Made by a program: the position numbers and the translations under genes | Shown here: positions 40,847-52,231 of the stretch, in pieces | How the letters are laid out: every line of letters begins with the position of its first letter | How positions within the stretch are numbered: the first letter of the stretch is position 1 | Notes under the pieces: generated by a model | Told to the model about the DNA's origin: nothing | The model's input: the letters and a program-made list of their open reading frames with translations, nothing else | Database searches by the model: none | NCBI RefSeq assembly: GCF_019925205.1 | Contig: NC_083566.1 | Location: 22,196,001 to 22,260,000, forward strand | From: Metopolophium dirhodum | Lineage: Eukaryota; Arthropoda; Insecta; Hemiptera; Aphididae | DNA length: 64,000 bases | Direction: 5' to 3'

Positions 40847-43800
40847 CTGTGGGAAATAGAAAAGAGTATATTAATACAACAGAACAAATACTCAAATACA
40901 TTTAGGATAAATTATAAATTCGTTTTACTGCCAGTCTTGTAAAAATATATTTTAACAATGATTTTACATTTGCATGAAAAAAAAACATTTCAAATACTTT
41001 TAACAAATTGTTGAATTAAAAATACATATAAATATTTAACTATTTTTAAAAGTTTTAAATTTAAAACATAACTTCTTATCTTGCATACCTATACTTCATT
41101 TAAACATCTACTTTTATTTATATTAAGCATTGAGATTCTTGATTTGTTATACTATTAACAAACTTGTTATACTGTAATTACTGCCTAGCAAAAATAAATT
41201 CCGTGCGATTTTTGATGAACGAGATGATCCTAAGACTTTTCCACTCCATTCCCTCCCCACACGGCACACACATGCTTTAGAGATAACATCGCTGCATGTT
41301 TCAGAATGTCTTATACATAAACCTAGGTATAACCATAGGTTTAGAGTAATAACTAACCAATAGGAACAGGGAGTGTGACGAGTTTGCCGGAGTTCGCGAC
41401 CACGGCCGGTATGGACATGGTCAAGACGACGCCCGCGCTGGTGCCGATCCACAAAAGGTCTTTGACCGCCAACAGCGACGTCACTCTAAGACACGCCGCT
41501 TTGTGTTGCCTTATGATGTCGTCGCAGCCTGCAAAGGACAAACGGTAAAAAATGCGATTAAAAAAAAAAAAAAAAAAACAAGAAATGGACTATTATATAT
41601 ATTGACATTAGTCGTATATGTTACCTATACATAAGATTATTATGTCGCAGTGAAACGATCGCAGAACTATATCGGCACGACAACACACGACCGGAAAACG
41701 GTGCGACACACATTATATGTATATATAGGTAGGCAGGTATATACTTACTCGACAGCATTTTAGTGACGGCCGGTGCCGTGTTCACTTCGGCCAGAATTTC
41801 GCACGTGACCGAGTGGACGAGCCGGAGCACGGCCGAGTTCTGCAGAGACAGCCACACGCCCATTCCCGACACGACCATGTTGGTGATCGATCGGTTCGAG
41901 TCACCGCCGATCACGAAAGAATGCTGAAAACGATAAACGGGTAAGTAACTCGCTTCCATATAATATCACTCACATATAGGTACCTACACTGTGGGTATAT
42001 ATGCACACGTTGTATATACATTAATAATATTATAAATAGGTAGGTATAATAATCGTGCGAGATAAAGGTATAGGTTATGGGTCAGATAGGGGGGGGGGGA
42101 GCAGCGGAGCGGTTGAGAGTTAAGAGATTGTAGGTCGGGTTAGTGGTCACGCACAAAATATGCGCGCATCGTCACACTGCAGAAGTATATAGTGATATTA
42201 ACCGAATAATATGTCAATGGCGATTAGCGAATGCCGACCAACCAAATGTTGAAATGTGTGTGTAATATATTCATCAACTATTATATTTACTATAGGTATG
42301 ACGTATACTCGGAGCTTATACAATAATGTTGAGACATGAGAGTATCTCCCCATTATACATCTAACCGTGGTATGCTGAGTACATCTATCCTGCAGTACCC
42401 ATCAACTGCCCTATACGCATGAACATTATAAGATTCAGCACCATTGCTGTTTTCAAAGTATTATTTAAACCATTTTAAAAGTTTTGAATTTAAAACATAA
42501 CTTAATAATTGTTTATGTTTTATTTGCAGGTACAGTTTTTTTTTTTTATTATTATTATACTGAGCTTATAGATATTTTATAATTTATAGTTTATATTTTA
42601 GCATAGGTACTTATTTTAATATCACCTTTGTCGACAATAAGTGTGCATATTATCATGAATTTTCTACAGTAATTGACCGAATCTTTTTTTATTCCAACAC
42701 AAATGTTTAAATATTATTAAACATTCCGAAAATATATTAAAAGTTTAAAGGTATCAATTGGTAGCATTTATATGCTTTCGTCCGAATAACTAGTCCAAGC
42801 CTTTAGTTTAAGGCAGTTGCATTATGAGTGGGCAATTTACAAATTATTGAATAACCGTAATTTTTTTGTGGACAACTTTGTCATTATTTTTACTCACTTG
42901 AAATTGTAACGTGACCGTGTCAAATATCTTAACAGTATTGTGACATGAACACCAGAGCTTATCACCAACAGGCAACATTTTGGAAACCGGGATAGCAGCT
43001 GAACCAACGTTGATGGTCACCGGATCCGATGTATTCCAACTACCGTCTAGAAGGTGTAAGATATTGTGTTTGTTTAAAAACATTGACACTCAAATATCAA
43101 TATATTTTTGTATACTTACTCGTGTCTGGGTAGTAGATGCAAATATCGCCATTTGCTAATGAAACATAAACGCGATTGTTCAGATATCTATTAAACAGAA
43201 AAATTTTTTATATAATTTCCTATATAAAAATACTCAATTGTAGTTAGTAATCAAATCATTGTTCCGTTTACTTTTCAAATCACTTACAATAATATAATAA
43301 TACATTTTTAAATCGTATTATATTATTATAAAATTAATATTAATGGTTCTCTCCATTTTCGTGATGCACTTACATGATACAATGCACCGCAGACCCATGT
43401 TGAATTTTAACTTTATTTCGTTTTATGCGAATGTTGTCCATCGAATTGTACACGTGTATGCATCCGTCCTCTGTACCCAACCACATGGTTGGCTCACCTT
43501 CGAAGTCCACAGGGTCTGTGGGGTACATTCCGTCAGGGACGCGATCGTGACCGGCGTCCTTGTCATCATCCTCTTCACTCGACGAGCTGTGTGACAAAAC
43601 AATATGAGTATACCTATACTGGAACTGCTGTAGCATTACCTACATCCTACGAACAATGCTAGTTTAAGGATTGCATTTTCTTAGTAGATAAAAAAAGCTG
43701 CACATATAATATTATTGTGCACAATATTAGTCTTTCCCAACACATTTATTTTTATTTTTTTATACTTCTTACAACTTTTAATGTTAAAAAATAAAATTAA

Positions 43801-46800
43801 TGAGGTATTCAAATATTTTAAAAACATATTTTCTGGCATTCTTTGTAGGGAAATTATTAATAGCCATCATTGGTTTGAAGCACAATTTTATTCAATTATA
43901 TCTTACATATAATTTGATTTTGATATGTTAAGTTAGGTGATGAATACATAGTAGTAGTTACAACACTACAATATAATACTATACATTTATATAACTTAAC
44001 TCTAATTAAATTATGATTATATAGTATTATTTTAATTATGTACACTTGTATCTATAGTTAGATCAAGAGTTTGTAAATTCTATACTCTTGGCTTTTTTAA
44101 TTGTTGAAGCAAATTTCGAGCCACTTTTATACAAACGGTGCATCGCCGTTAGATGGATCCCATCCCCCCCTCCAAACTTTAGAATTGGCACAGCCTGTAT
44201 ATGACTCTTGAGTGCGTAAATCGTTAATGGTTTTCTGTGAACACATAACGCTCATTACCTGTCCAATTTGATGTCCGGCCCGGTCTGCTCAGCACAGTCT
44301 TCGATCGATATGCTGATCTCTGGATTACTGCTCTGATCGTCCTTGTTGGCACTGTTGGCTTGACTGATCGAACCAAAGTGGAGAAGAAAATTGAAAAAAT
44401 TTAAATTATCATCACAGTATATTTTCATAAAACCCTTGATGTAGACAGTGCACAGATGGGCGACTTACTCAACGCGCTGCGGTGCCGGTATCGAGGTGAC
44501 ACACAGTATGCGTGCGTTACATACGCCGTTACACGAAGTGACCGTCGGCTCGGGGTAGAGGCTCAGCACGCACACTTGGCCCACGTACCCGTCACTGTTG
44601 CACACCCACACGTCCCTTTGGTTCAACGCCGGCGCTGCACACGTAAACTGCAAGCCAGCTCGGGTCTTTCGTATAGGTACCGGGCCGACGAAATCAGCAT
44701 TCGGTCTCCGGTCCGTGGACAGGACTGAAATGCACGAAAAAAATAACCGGTGAGAAACGTGTTTCCAGTCGCGACAGATGACTTAAATACATTCAAAAGC
44801 ATCCAAAGAATGTGTATATTATGGGGGATGACGCAAAGTATAGCGTTGTATGACTATAACCACCGAACGTTTTAGCCACAAACCTATACATAATATATTT
44901 TTACTGCTTGGAATCGAATACCTATACAATGAAATAGTCTCTTGACTGCGTCTCTTTTGCCATCCAGATTTCCTATTTTTCCGGTGGATTTTCCTAAACA
45001 TTTCTTTAGTACAAACCTTGTCCTGACAATTACGAACATAACAGAACAAATATCAGCCAAATAAGTCAAGGCGTTCTCAAGTTATGGCGTGAACAAGGGA
45101 AATAGAGATTGATTTTTATATAGATTATAGATTATTATGTAGCCTTAATGTGCTCGTATGAATGCATAACGCAAAGTTAGTTCTTAGAGAATGACCTATG
45201 GACGCATCAGGTGCATTATTGTTGAATTACTAATTCGCCTATATTATTGTACTCACCGAGTTTTTGTTTGGCCTCGTTAAAAGACTCTTCCCAGTTTGCT
45301 CGTTTTTCTGGTTTCGAAAACATTATTGACACGGTCTCAGTACCATTCCTAAAAAAAATTTGGTATATTAAACTTTTATCCCATTCGATCTTGTGATTTA
45401 TCATATCGAAAATCATTTTCCCTGTTAATTAAGTAATAACTACTAGTTAAGTTGTTATACTGCATATTATAATAACTTAATGTGCGTTTTACTTTTTATA
45501 TCCACCTTTTGATTTAATAATATAATTTTTTTTATAGATTTTCTTTCTGAAGAATTATTTTTATATATAATTTGGCCCTTAACTTACAGTTTTCATCAAC
45601 AATATTATATTAATTTAAAACAATCGTTTTCTTATTTCAAATTTTCCATTCGCACACAATAGACGCCGTACCTACGCTGCACCGTAAATATTCTGTTTAC
45701 CTGGTGTGCAAGTTCAGTTCTAGATAACATAGTTGAGTGTCACTGGCTTGCCGTTCTGACAGTTGTTTGTTTAGTGCACTGAGCATATCTTTAATCGAGT
45801 CTTCCAGATGACTGTGCGGACAGTGCAACATGGAAACCATATCTGTCATTTGCGTCAGCGTGGAGACATCTTCCGACAAATACTCCATTTCGCGAAGCAT
45901 ACGGCGAACGTTTTCATCTTTAACTGAAATACCAAAGAGTATTTAATTATTTATGATGGAAAATTTATAACTTCAAACGTGCAAGTTATATTATCTCTTA
46001 TTAAGTATACAATGTATCTGCATGACTGCGTCCTATTAACAATGTTATAATAAACAGTGTTGTTCTGACAGTTGCATTAGCAGTCTTTAAAATAATAAAT
46101 TTGAATAACATAGTTTTAACTTTAGTCTAGTGAATAAATAAATAATTAATTTGCAAACATCAAACAGATTTTTTTGAATTTATTTGAATCAACACGTTTT
46201 TTGTGTACACTTTAAATTCTAAATAATATTTAAATATAAAAGCATATTAATATATAATATATATTGTGAAAGAAATATTGTTTTAATTGATCATGAAAAA
46301 CTTGAAATAAAAAGTTACCTATAATGAGTTATAAGTGTTTAAATTTTGTAACTAATATATAAAACCTTATATAGTTATACTATTATAACCTACTGATATA
46401 TTGAATCTAAAACCAAATTTTTTAATTATTAAATGACAGTAATGTTAATATTTTATACCTTTAACTATTTCAACATCATCCAATGGTATCTTCATAAGTA
46501 ACTTATATTTGTTTGCTTCTAAATTGCTCACGACGCTGTTTGGCGTAGTCCTGTAAAATGTCCAATAATAATATTTTACAGAATTCATTTCAAAACATCT
46601 ATTATAAACGTCTCATACTGTTTTTCTTGGCTCATTAGCGTGTATTACATTAAAATGCATGTAACATTTTTAAATTTTAAATCTTATTAGAAATGTTTTC
46701 GATAGTCTTTTATATAATATATTTTGGTTGCGTGGTTTGTACTACCATCTAAGTAATCTGTACATTTTAAACGAACGCATTCGTAAAAATAAACGCACTA

Positions 46801-49800
46801 ATTCATTAATTGCAACGACTAACAACGGATACGAGATATTATTGCACGAATAGATAGAAAAACGAATGGCGCAAAAAGAACTAAAGAAGAGTTATGTTAA
46901 GCTGCAGCTGCAGTTAGGAATCCGTAGTTGATTTTACACTCGTTGGTGTCAATGTTATACACAGTTATGTGTTGATTTCAAGCTGGGGAGCTTCTTGGTG
47001 TTGATTTCGCATTAAGCGATAGTTAAAATAATTAAAATTCGTTAGTTAAAACTGATAATAGTTATAACATAGAGGTAAATGCAGTGGCATAATGGTGAAC
47101 TAAAAATTGTCCGGAGGCAAGTTACAAACATCCCAAGTATTAACGCATAATAATGTATTAATATAATATAACTAATTATATTTCATATCATTATTGACTA
47201 CCTATTGAGTATATCATATTATATTTACTAGGGAACCCACCGGCTACAACCCACTCCTCTATTTAAGTAAAATCTTAGAGGTAATTGCCTCTGAAATTAC
47301 TGATCACAACGGCACTGGGTAAATGCAACACCAATCGATTTTAAAATAAGCTCAGTACTGTTTACGTCCTAACAAACGAAGCGATGTCAAAATAACTGAT
47401 GGTGTTTTAAAACATCTAAAAGTAAAAAAAAAATACAATTAGACAAATTATTCTTATAGTCGATGGGAATGGATCGGTATCTACAGGCTACAGTTTCTTA
47501 CCTAACGCCAAATAAACATATCGACTATCAACTAGGTATTTACATTGTTACAATGACACAGTAAATGGATATATACATAATATACTGGATGATCCTTGTA
47601 TATAGGAGAACACTTATTATTTCAAAAACTATTAATGTTTATGAAAAAAAACATTTGTACATAATTGTAAGTGGTTACAAAACAACATAACTGAAAATAA
47701 ATTATATTTTTATTGCTATTGTTTTTATTTTAATTTGTTCCTTTTTGTTATGACAATTTGCCTTTTTAATTCCTCATTCCAAAGCAAAATATTTTTCGAT
47801 CATAGGTATCGCTATTGATATACTTAATGAATTTATTATATTAAATTAATTTACTTATCAAATGACTTTTAAAATAGTTTGAAATATGTGTAAATGATCT
47901 AGAAGTTTTTTATACAAATTACAATACATCAATGTAAGTTGAACAACAAATAATTTAATACTAATGTAAAATTTAATTATTTAGCTCCGTTTTGGAGCTA
48001 AATAATTAATTAATAAATTAATCTCTACAATATATGTGTGTCAACATATACTGTAGAGATTAATATGTTTAATTCGACAATACACTGATATTATTTTTAT
48101 TATAAACCATTGGATAATGTAGTATTCAACTATTCAAAATCTATACAAACTGTTTGTTTCTAACAAATTTGTTAAAATATAAAATCAACTAAAGATTTTT
48201 AACCGTGTGGCAAACACCACATTGAAAACTTCTATATCCGACAGATTCAAATTGTAGTAGGTATAGAACACAACTCCAAAATAATTTTTCAAGATTTTTG
48301 CGCCATTCACGTCCGGTATCTATTTAACCTTAAACATAATGATGTTCCTCTTACGTGGATGGTTTACGTATGGTTCCGCTTTTTCTTTTGATACTGGTAA
48401 CGATCAGCAAGTCGGAGAACAAGAAAAGCGCTCGTTCCTTACGGTTCATCGACTGCCCGGAAACGATGGTCACCAAGTCGTGTCTGAGGAATGTTCGGTC
48501 GGTGGCCGCCAAATGTATCAGTCCGTCGATCAAAGACTCAATCTGCTCCAGCTCCATATTGTCTTTTTCGGTGCAGTTGATTTTTACGGCCATTTCGTGC
48601 ACTTGTTTTTGCGATTCGATCAGTGACTCGTGATCTGGATGCGTTGGTTCGGTGTGTTTTAATAGCGTCTGAATAAATCAAAGCAAAAACACTTATAGTA
48701 ATAAGTATGAATTACCTACTACACGTAGTTTTCAAGTCGTGCACGGCCCGTAAGACTAAATAATGTTTTAATGAATAAAAAAAGGAAAATTGAGTTGGGT
48801 TTCGATCTATAGTATAATTCAGTTTAATATAGGTATATTAACAATGTGGTAAATAATGGAGATAAACAAACGTGTATGCCTGTTATTGGTAGATGTTGAA
48901 ATGACAACTGCCAAGACCATTGAGTTAGTAGTAAATTATAAATAGTTAAAAAATAAAAATAACTACGAAAATTATATTATATAACAAATTACGTAATAAT
49001 ATGTTCGCTGAATGGTGGATAAAGAGGTAGATGCAGACACATAGGAATATTGGAGTTAAATTTGGTTTCAATCAATTGTTAAGGACCTAAATGTTAAATT
49101 AACTGTAATTTGTATATTCAATTAAAACATTGGGGTGTTGTATTAATTGTTGAAGTCCTACACTACGTATACCTAGAAAACCTATTATGTACCTATTGTA
49201 CCTATATTTATAGTTAACCATATTATACTATATTTGAATTTAAAAAAAAAAATTTTGTATATGAACGATTAAATCAAGTTTTTGTTATGTGACTTTAAAA
49301 TTGTATTCATTAATAACTTTTCATTAAGAACGATTCCATGTTTGATAAATTTACCATCGAATATTTTGATAATCGACAAGCAGTTCTTGTTAATATAATC
49401 ATAGAAATGTTAATTAATAATTTTACTCTAAATATATTGTTAAATAGTATAATATTTTTCCTTGTTAAAATAACAGAGGTTTTGTATTTTTTTTAAATTT
49501 TTGATTTTAAGATTTATTACTAATACTGTACTAAAAATAACAAATGCTACATAATGTGATTTTGAATAATTATAATGTTGTTTGTCAAATTAAATGATGT
49601 GCGTTTAAAAGTTTAAAATACCTATAGTTTATTTAGCATTAATATAAATTCGGAATGCATTTAAGACTTTTGAATTAATATGTCATGATTTGTGAAATAC
49701 ACAATATGTATATAATATAATATAGTAGGTACCTACACAACTTTGGAGAGTCCAATAATCCTGGAGACTAGTAAATACATCACCACCCAAGTAGGAAAAT

Positions 49801-51595
49801 AAATATAATAGGTATGATATACATAAATATATAAGTAAAATCATTATTTTTTATTACCTCACAAAATATGGGGAGTACGCCAAGTTTGTGATAATACGAA
49901 ACAATGTTTTTACGGGCCCTATGCAAAACTTCCAATAATGAAATACAATTCATTAGATACCCATGACGACTAGTTTAATTAGTATATATTTTTCATACGT
50001 ACCATACCCATCATGACAGGTAGTCTAATGGTTTAACGCGTATAGGAATGAAAGTAGGATATTTCAATATTCGTGAAGTAATTACCTAATGTAGATGATG
50101 GTGACCATCGGAAAAAATAACCTCGAATTTTTAATCAAAAAATATATTATCAAAAATCAATTATAATATAGTGTTGCCTTATAATATATTCCATTTAACA
50201 TTTATAATATGATAATAAGTTTTAAATTAATATAATTATTAAACTCGGCTTAATTTATTAGTCAAAAAAGCACTTACCCTAATCGCGGACTTACCCTACC
50301 TTATCCTACATGTTATTTTGATAGTAAGTGGAATTAGAATAATCTATAATTGGTGTAATCGTAAAACAATTATAGCTGTTGAATAAACTCCAAAATAATT
50401 AAAAATTACTGCCTTTAAAAGTACTTATTTTGACCATACGTCTTATGTGGTATCAACATCAAGCTTATAGTAAGTGAAAATCTACACGCTATCTTAGTTA
50501 TTTTAACACTAATTCGTACAAAATTAAATACATTTTTCTATCTATGATAGGCACATAAATTTAAAATCAAAGGTGTGACATTTTTATTTATCATACTTCA
50601 AACTTTTAAGAACCTAAAAATCGATTCTTTACAGTGATAATAATAATGACTATTTAACAATATTAATAATAATAATATACATTGACGTCTACACAAGTGT
50701 ATAATATGTATTATTTTACTAGGACATTTTAAGTCAAAATATTTTAGTTTGAGGAGATTTGGTTATTATAGCTACATGAAAACATCAAGTCGACAACAAT
50801 CGACAAAATAAATTCATAAATCACAATTGGTGAAGTTTTTCCTTTAAATATTTAATTATATGTAGGTAATAGGTATGAATAATTAAACTAATTAACCCTA
50901 CTACCTAGGTATTTGATAAAAAAAAAATACCTGTATGAGAAGTTCATATCTGGGTATTCGCTGAACAGGCATGATGAGAAGTGAATCTAGTGCCAACTTT
51001 CCTTTATGTTCTCGAGCTGTAGACTGTAATACAAAAATATACAGATAAAATTTGATATTTAATTTGTGTACATTTTAAATTGATAATAATATGATTCTTG
51101 AAGAAACATTTTTTTAAAACGATCTACTCAATTTATATAATTGTTTTTGCATACCTCTAAATATCTTGCAAATGCTGGTTTTGAATTGCAAGTCGATTTG
51201 ATAGCTTCTTTGGCTTGCTTCCAGTTATTTATGAATGATGTATATGAATCTATCACAGGCTTTTTCGAAAACTATAGAGGAAAAAAAAATCATACAAAAT
51301 AATTTCCATGCCAGTTATATTACAAACGTTTCTCCCTACAAACCATTTCTAATAAGATGTCACCGATTCTCTGATGTGCGTCCCAAATTTCGAGACGCTT
51401 ATGTAGATCTTTTAGGAATTGTTCGTGCTCCATTAAAATGTCTGGTATCTAAGATCAGAGTACATTATTTTAATACGTGTAAATAAGCATACGATATAGT
51501 GAAAAAGATTTATCTACCTGGTAAAATATCTCGTCAACTACAGACGGTTCAATTAGTACCGAGTTTTCGACACTTTTCAAAGGCAACAGGTATTT
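40614..51595 (-). CDS. ARHGEF17: Rho guanine nucleotide exchange factor 17-like (DH-PH-beta-propeller), N-terminus missing
   Basis: Sixteen exons on the - strand join in phase to about 827 codons: 51595-51518, 51448-51344, 51271-51155, 51023-50931, 48668-48355, 46550-46459, 45923-45701, 45348-45257, 44724-44469, 44363-44259, 43586-43374, 43187-43120, 43046-42898, 41923-41749, 41528-41358 and 40846-40614. Every intron is GT-AG and every phase matches. The product activates Rho GTPases in the cytoplasm. Residues 1-175 are the DH domain from its second half of helix 1 (KYLLPLK, then PVQRIPRYELLIQTLLKHT, the most conserved DH motif). Residues about 185-370 are the PH domain (ALFLFSDLLIVTSIKRKSGT; WEESFNEAKQKL). 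Residues about 385-827 are the WD40-like propeller (VWVCNSDGYVGQVC, WLGTEDGCIHVYNS, LWIGTSAGVVLTM, ISGGDGYEDFR), ending NHLLLWHV. ARHGEF10 is the closest alternative, but the propeller and C-terminal motifs fit ARHGEF17 better. The usual long N-terminal region and the first DH helix lie upstream. Confidence 0.92.
41358..41528 (-). CDS. ARHGEF17: RhoGEF exon: propeller blade
   Basis: 171 bases, phase 1 to phase 1. Contains DDIIRQHKAACLRVTSLLAV and LLWIGTSAGVVLTM, nearly identical to the vertebrate ARHGEF17 motif. An open frame that runs on into the following intron (41147-41452) is a shadow. Confidence 0.94.
41749..41923 (-). CDS. ARHGEF17: RhoGEF exon: propeller blade
   Basis: 175 bases, phase 0 to phase 1. 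Reads NMVVSGMGVWLSLQNSAVLR, then LVHSVTCEILAEVNTAPAVT, ending KMLS. It matches the 'GVW..L..S..V.L.H..T.E.LAEV...P.V.KML' segment. Confidence 0.92.
42898..43046 (-). CDS. ARHGEF17: RhoGEF exon: propeller blade
   Basis: 149 bases, phase 1 to phase 0. Contains VTINVGSAAIPVSKMLPVGD and KLWCSCHNTVKIFDT, a propeller blade with 'KLWC.C.N.V.I..T'. The donor GTGAGT lies at 42897. Confidence 0.92.
43120..43187 (-). CDS. ARHGEF17: RhoGEF small exon: propeller strand
   Basis: 68 bases, phase 2 to phase 1. Reads YLNNRVYVSLANGDICIYY, the 'YLNN.V.VSLANG.' strand typical of ARHGEF17. Too short to appear as a long open frame; found by splice sites and family motif. Confidence 0.88.
43374..43586 (-). CDS. 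ARHGEF17: RhoGEF exon: acidic tract and propeller blade
   Basis: 213 bases, phase 2 to phase 2. Begins with a Ser/acidic tract (SSSEEDDDKD) and continues into WLGTEDGCIHVYNSMDNIRI and QHGSAVHC, a WD40-like blade highly conserved in the family. Confidence 0.93.
44259..44363 (-). CDS. ARHGEF17: RhoGEF exon: acidic Ser/Asn-rich insert
   Basis: 105 bases, phase 2 to phase 2, so it could be skipped without a frameshift. Encodes a low-complexity segment (QANSANKDDQSSNPEIS, then IEDCAEQTGPDIKLD). The corresponding mammalian region is a much longer disordered insert. Confidence 0.8.
44469..44724 (-). CDS. ARHGEF17: RhoGEF exon: linker and first propeller blade
   Basis: 256 bases, phase 1 to phase 2. 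Contains VPIRKTRAGLQFTCAAPALN and VWVCNSDGYVGQVCVLSL, then ARILCVTSIPAP. These match the ARHGEF17 segment that links the PH domain to the propeller. Confidence 0.93.
45257..45348 (-). CDS. ARHGEF17: RhoGEF exon: end of PH domain
   Basis: 92 bases, phase 2 to phase 1. Contains RANWEESFNEAKQKL, the final PH alpha-helix with its conserved tryptophan and 'F.EAK.KL'. Confidence 0.92.
45701..45923 (-). CDS. ARHGEF17: RhoGEF exon: helical insert in PH region
   Basis: 223 bases, phase 1 to phase 2. Reads KDENVRRMLREMEYLSEDVS and so on through HLEDSIKDMLSALNKQLSER, a helical insertion in the PH domain shared with mammalian ARHGEF17. It ends LELNLHT before the donor GTAAAC. Confidence 0.9.
46459..46550 (-). 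CDS. ARHGEF17: RhoGEF exon: PH domain
   Basis: 92 bases, phase 2 to phase 1. Contains NKYKLLMKIPLDDVEIVK, the 'KYK....LPLEDADI' PH strand pair known from ARHGEF17/ARHGEF10. Confidence 0.88.
47074..47325. mobile_element. hAT-like MITE with 8-bp TSD in a RhoGEF intron
   Basis: The element is 47082-47317 (236 bp) with perfect flanking repeats ggtaaatg (47074-47081 and 47318-47325). It starts cagtggcataatggtg. Its right end, reverse-complemented, starts cagtgccgttgtg. It lies in the 1.8 kb intron between exons 46459-46550 and 48355-48668 and encodes nothing. Confidence 0.75.
47973..48062. repeat. Two adjacent hairpins in the same RhoGEF intron
   Basis: The first has a perfect 16-bp stem (47973-47988 with 47994-48009; core aattatttagctcc) and a 5-base loop. 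The second has an 18-bp stem with one mismatch (48019-48036 with 48045-48062; taatctctaca core) and an 8-base loop. They are separated by only 9 bases. They may be the remains of a folded-back MITE or a structured intronic RNA. Confidence 0.7.
48355..48668 (-). CDS. ARHGEF17: RhoGEF exon: end of DH and start of PH
   Basis: 314 bases, phase 0 to phase 2. Starts TLLKHTEPTHPDHESLIES, completing the DH helix, and ends in the PH strand ERALFLFSDLLIVTSIKRK followed by SGTIRKPST. The donor is GTAAGA at 48354. Confidence 0.95.
48669..50930 (-). other. 2.26 kb RhoGEF intron, nothing recognised
   Basis: AT-rich with no open frame that fits the GEF family and no element boundaries that I could define. 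The repeated 'cttaccctaatc...cttaccctacc' near 50275-50300 is a short local duplication. Confidence 0.5.
50931..51023 (-). CDS. ARHGEF17: RhoGEF exon: DH conserved helix
   Basis: 31 codons, phase 0 both ends. Contains LDSLLIMPVQRIPRYELLIQ, the signature DH helix that contacts the GTPase. It is followed by a 2.26 kb intron. Confidence 0.95.
51155..51271 (-). CDS. ARHGEF17: RhoGEF exon: DH domain
   Basis: 39 codons, phase 0 both ends. Reads FSKKPVIDSYTSFINNWKQA and so on to KPAFARYLE, matching the 'Y..Y..N...A......PAF..FLE' part of the DH fold. Confidence 0.9.
51344..51448 (-). CDS. ARHGEF17: RhoGEF exon: DH domain
   Basis: 35 codons, phase 0 both ends, separated from the previous exon by an intron of only 69 bp. 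Contains IPDILMEHEQFLKDLHKRL, the 'IP.IL..H..FL..L' segment that follows DEIF in DH domains. A + strand open frame over this exon (51235-51486) is a shadow. Confidence 0.9.
51518..51595 (-). CDS. ARHGEF17: RhoGEF exon: DH domain, end of first helix
   Basis: 26 codons, phase 0 at both ends (ttttattttag acceptor, GTAGAT donor). It reads KYLLPLKSVENSVLIEPSVV and then DEIFYQ. The 'KY..PL' of the first DH helix is at the very start, so the preceding 20 or so conserved residues must come from another exon. Confidence 0.9.
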
Positions 51596-51860
51596 CTAAA
51601 ATAAAATATGTATATATATATCAATAAAACTATAATATTTAACATTATAATCTAGATTCAATTTATAAACATATAGGTACCATTGGAGAGATTTGAGGAA
51701 ACCACAACAAGTGCGGTTTTAAATTATAACTATGGTCAACTAAGTAAATTTTGTAATACGGTAATATTTTATAATTTCTTTCAAATTTGTAATAATAAAG
51801 ACCATTGTCAACATTATTTTTAGTCTCGTTATCTTAATATTATTCGTTTATTATTGTATA

Positions 51861-51892
51861 TAAGTAATATAAGTAATATAAGTAATATAAGA
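51861..51892. repeat. Short tandem repeat (taagtaata)n
   Basis: About three and a half copies of a 9-base unit, upstream of the first certain RhoGEF exon. No function inferred. Confidence 0.8.
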
Positions 51893-52101
51893 TATTATGT
51901 AATTAATTATATTTTTTTTTAATTGAATTCACTTAAGTTGGTTTTCTTGTCAAGTTATTAATTTGTATGGAATTTATTCCAAGGGATGTAGAAAGTACTA
52001 GTTACTTATAACTTATAAGTTATATTTATTATTTAATATCAAACCTACCTATGATCAATGAACGAAAATAAAATAACACGGCACTGTGATAAATCACTTA
52101 C

Positions 52102-52231
52102 CTATATTGTAATGGATATAAGCGCATTGTTTGAGTTCTCTCTCTGGTCCATGTGCAACATAGATAAAACGCATTCACGTAAAATCAATGCATCTATATT
52201 TTTGAGTAATCTTATAGGCGCATCGATTTGT
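52102..52231 (-). other. Candidate first DH exon of the RhoGEF, ending in TAG
   Basis: An atttatag acceptor and a consensus GTAAGT donor bound 130 bases on the - strand. The only frame that is open until the end (phase 2 in, phase 0 out) also fits the next exon, and reads LILRECVLSMLHMDQRENS and so on. It can be laid over the first DH helix ('VVLELV.TE.SYV..L') with a two-residue insertion. However, the conserved Glu and Tyr are absent, and the last codon before the donor is TAG. It could be a decayed or alternative terminal exon, a sequencing error, or a chance open stretch. The + strand is also open over part of it. Confidence 0.3.

Noticed and set aside
40584..40859. + strand frame of 91 codons over the last RhoGEF exon
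   Set aside because: Antisense shadow of a conserved propeller exon.
41147..41452. 101-codon - strand frame
   Set aside because: Overlaps exon 41358-41528 in a wrong frame and runs into the intron.
48339..48633. Two + strand frames of about 92-95 codons
   Set aside because: Antisense to the DH/PH exon 48355-48668.
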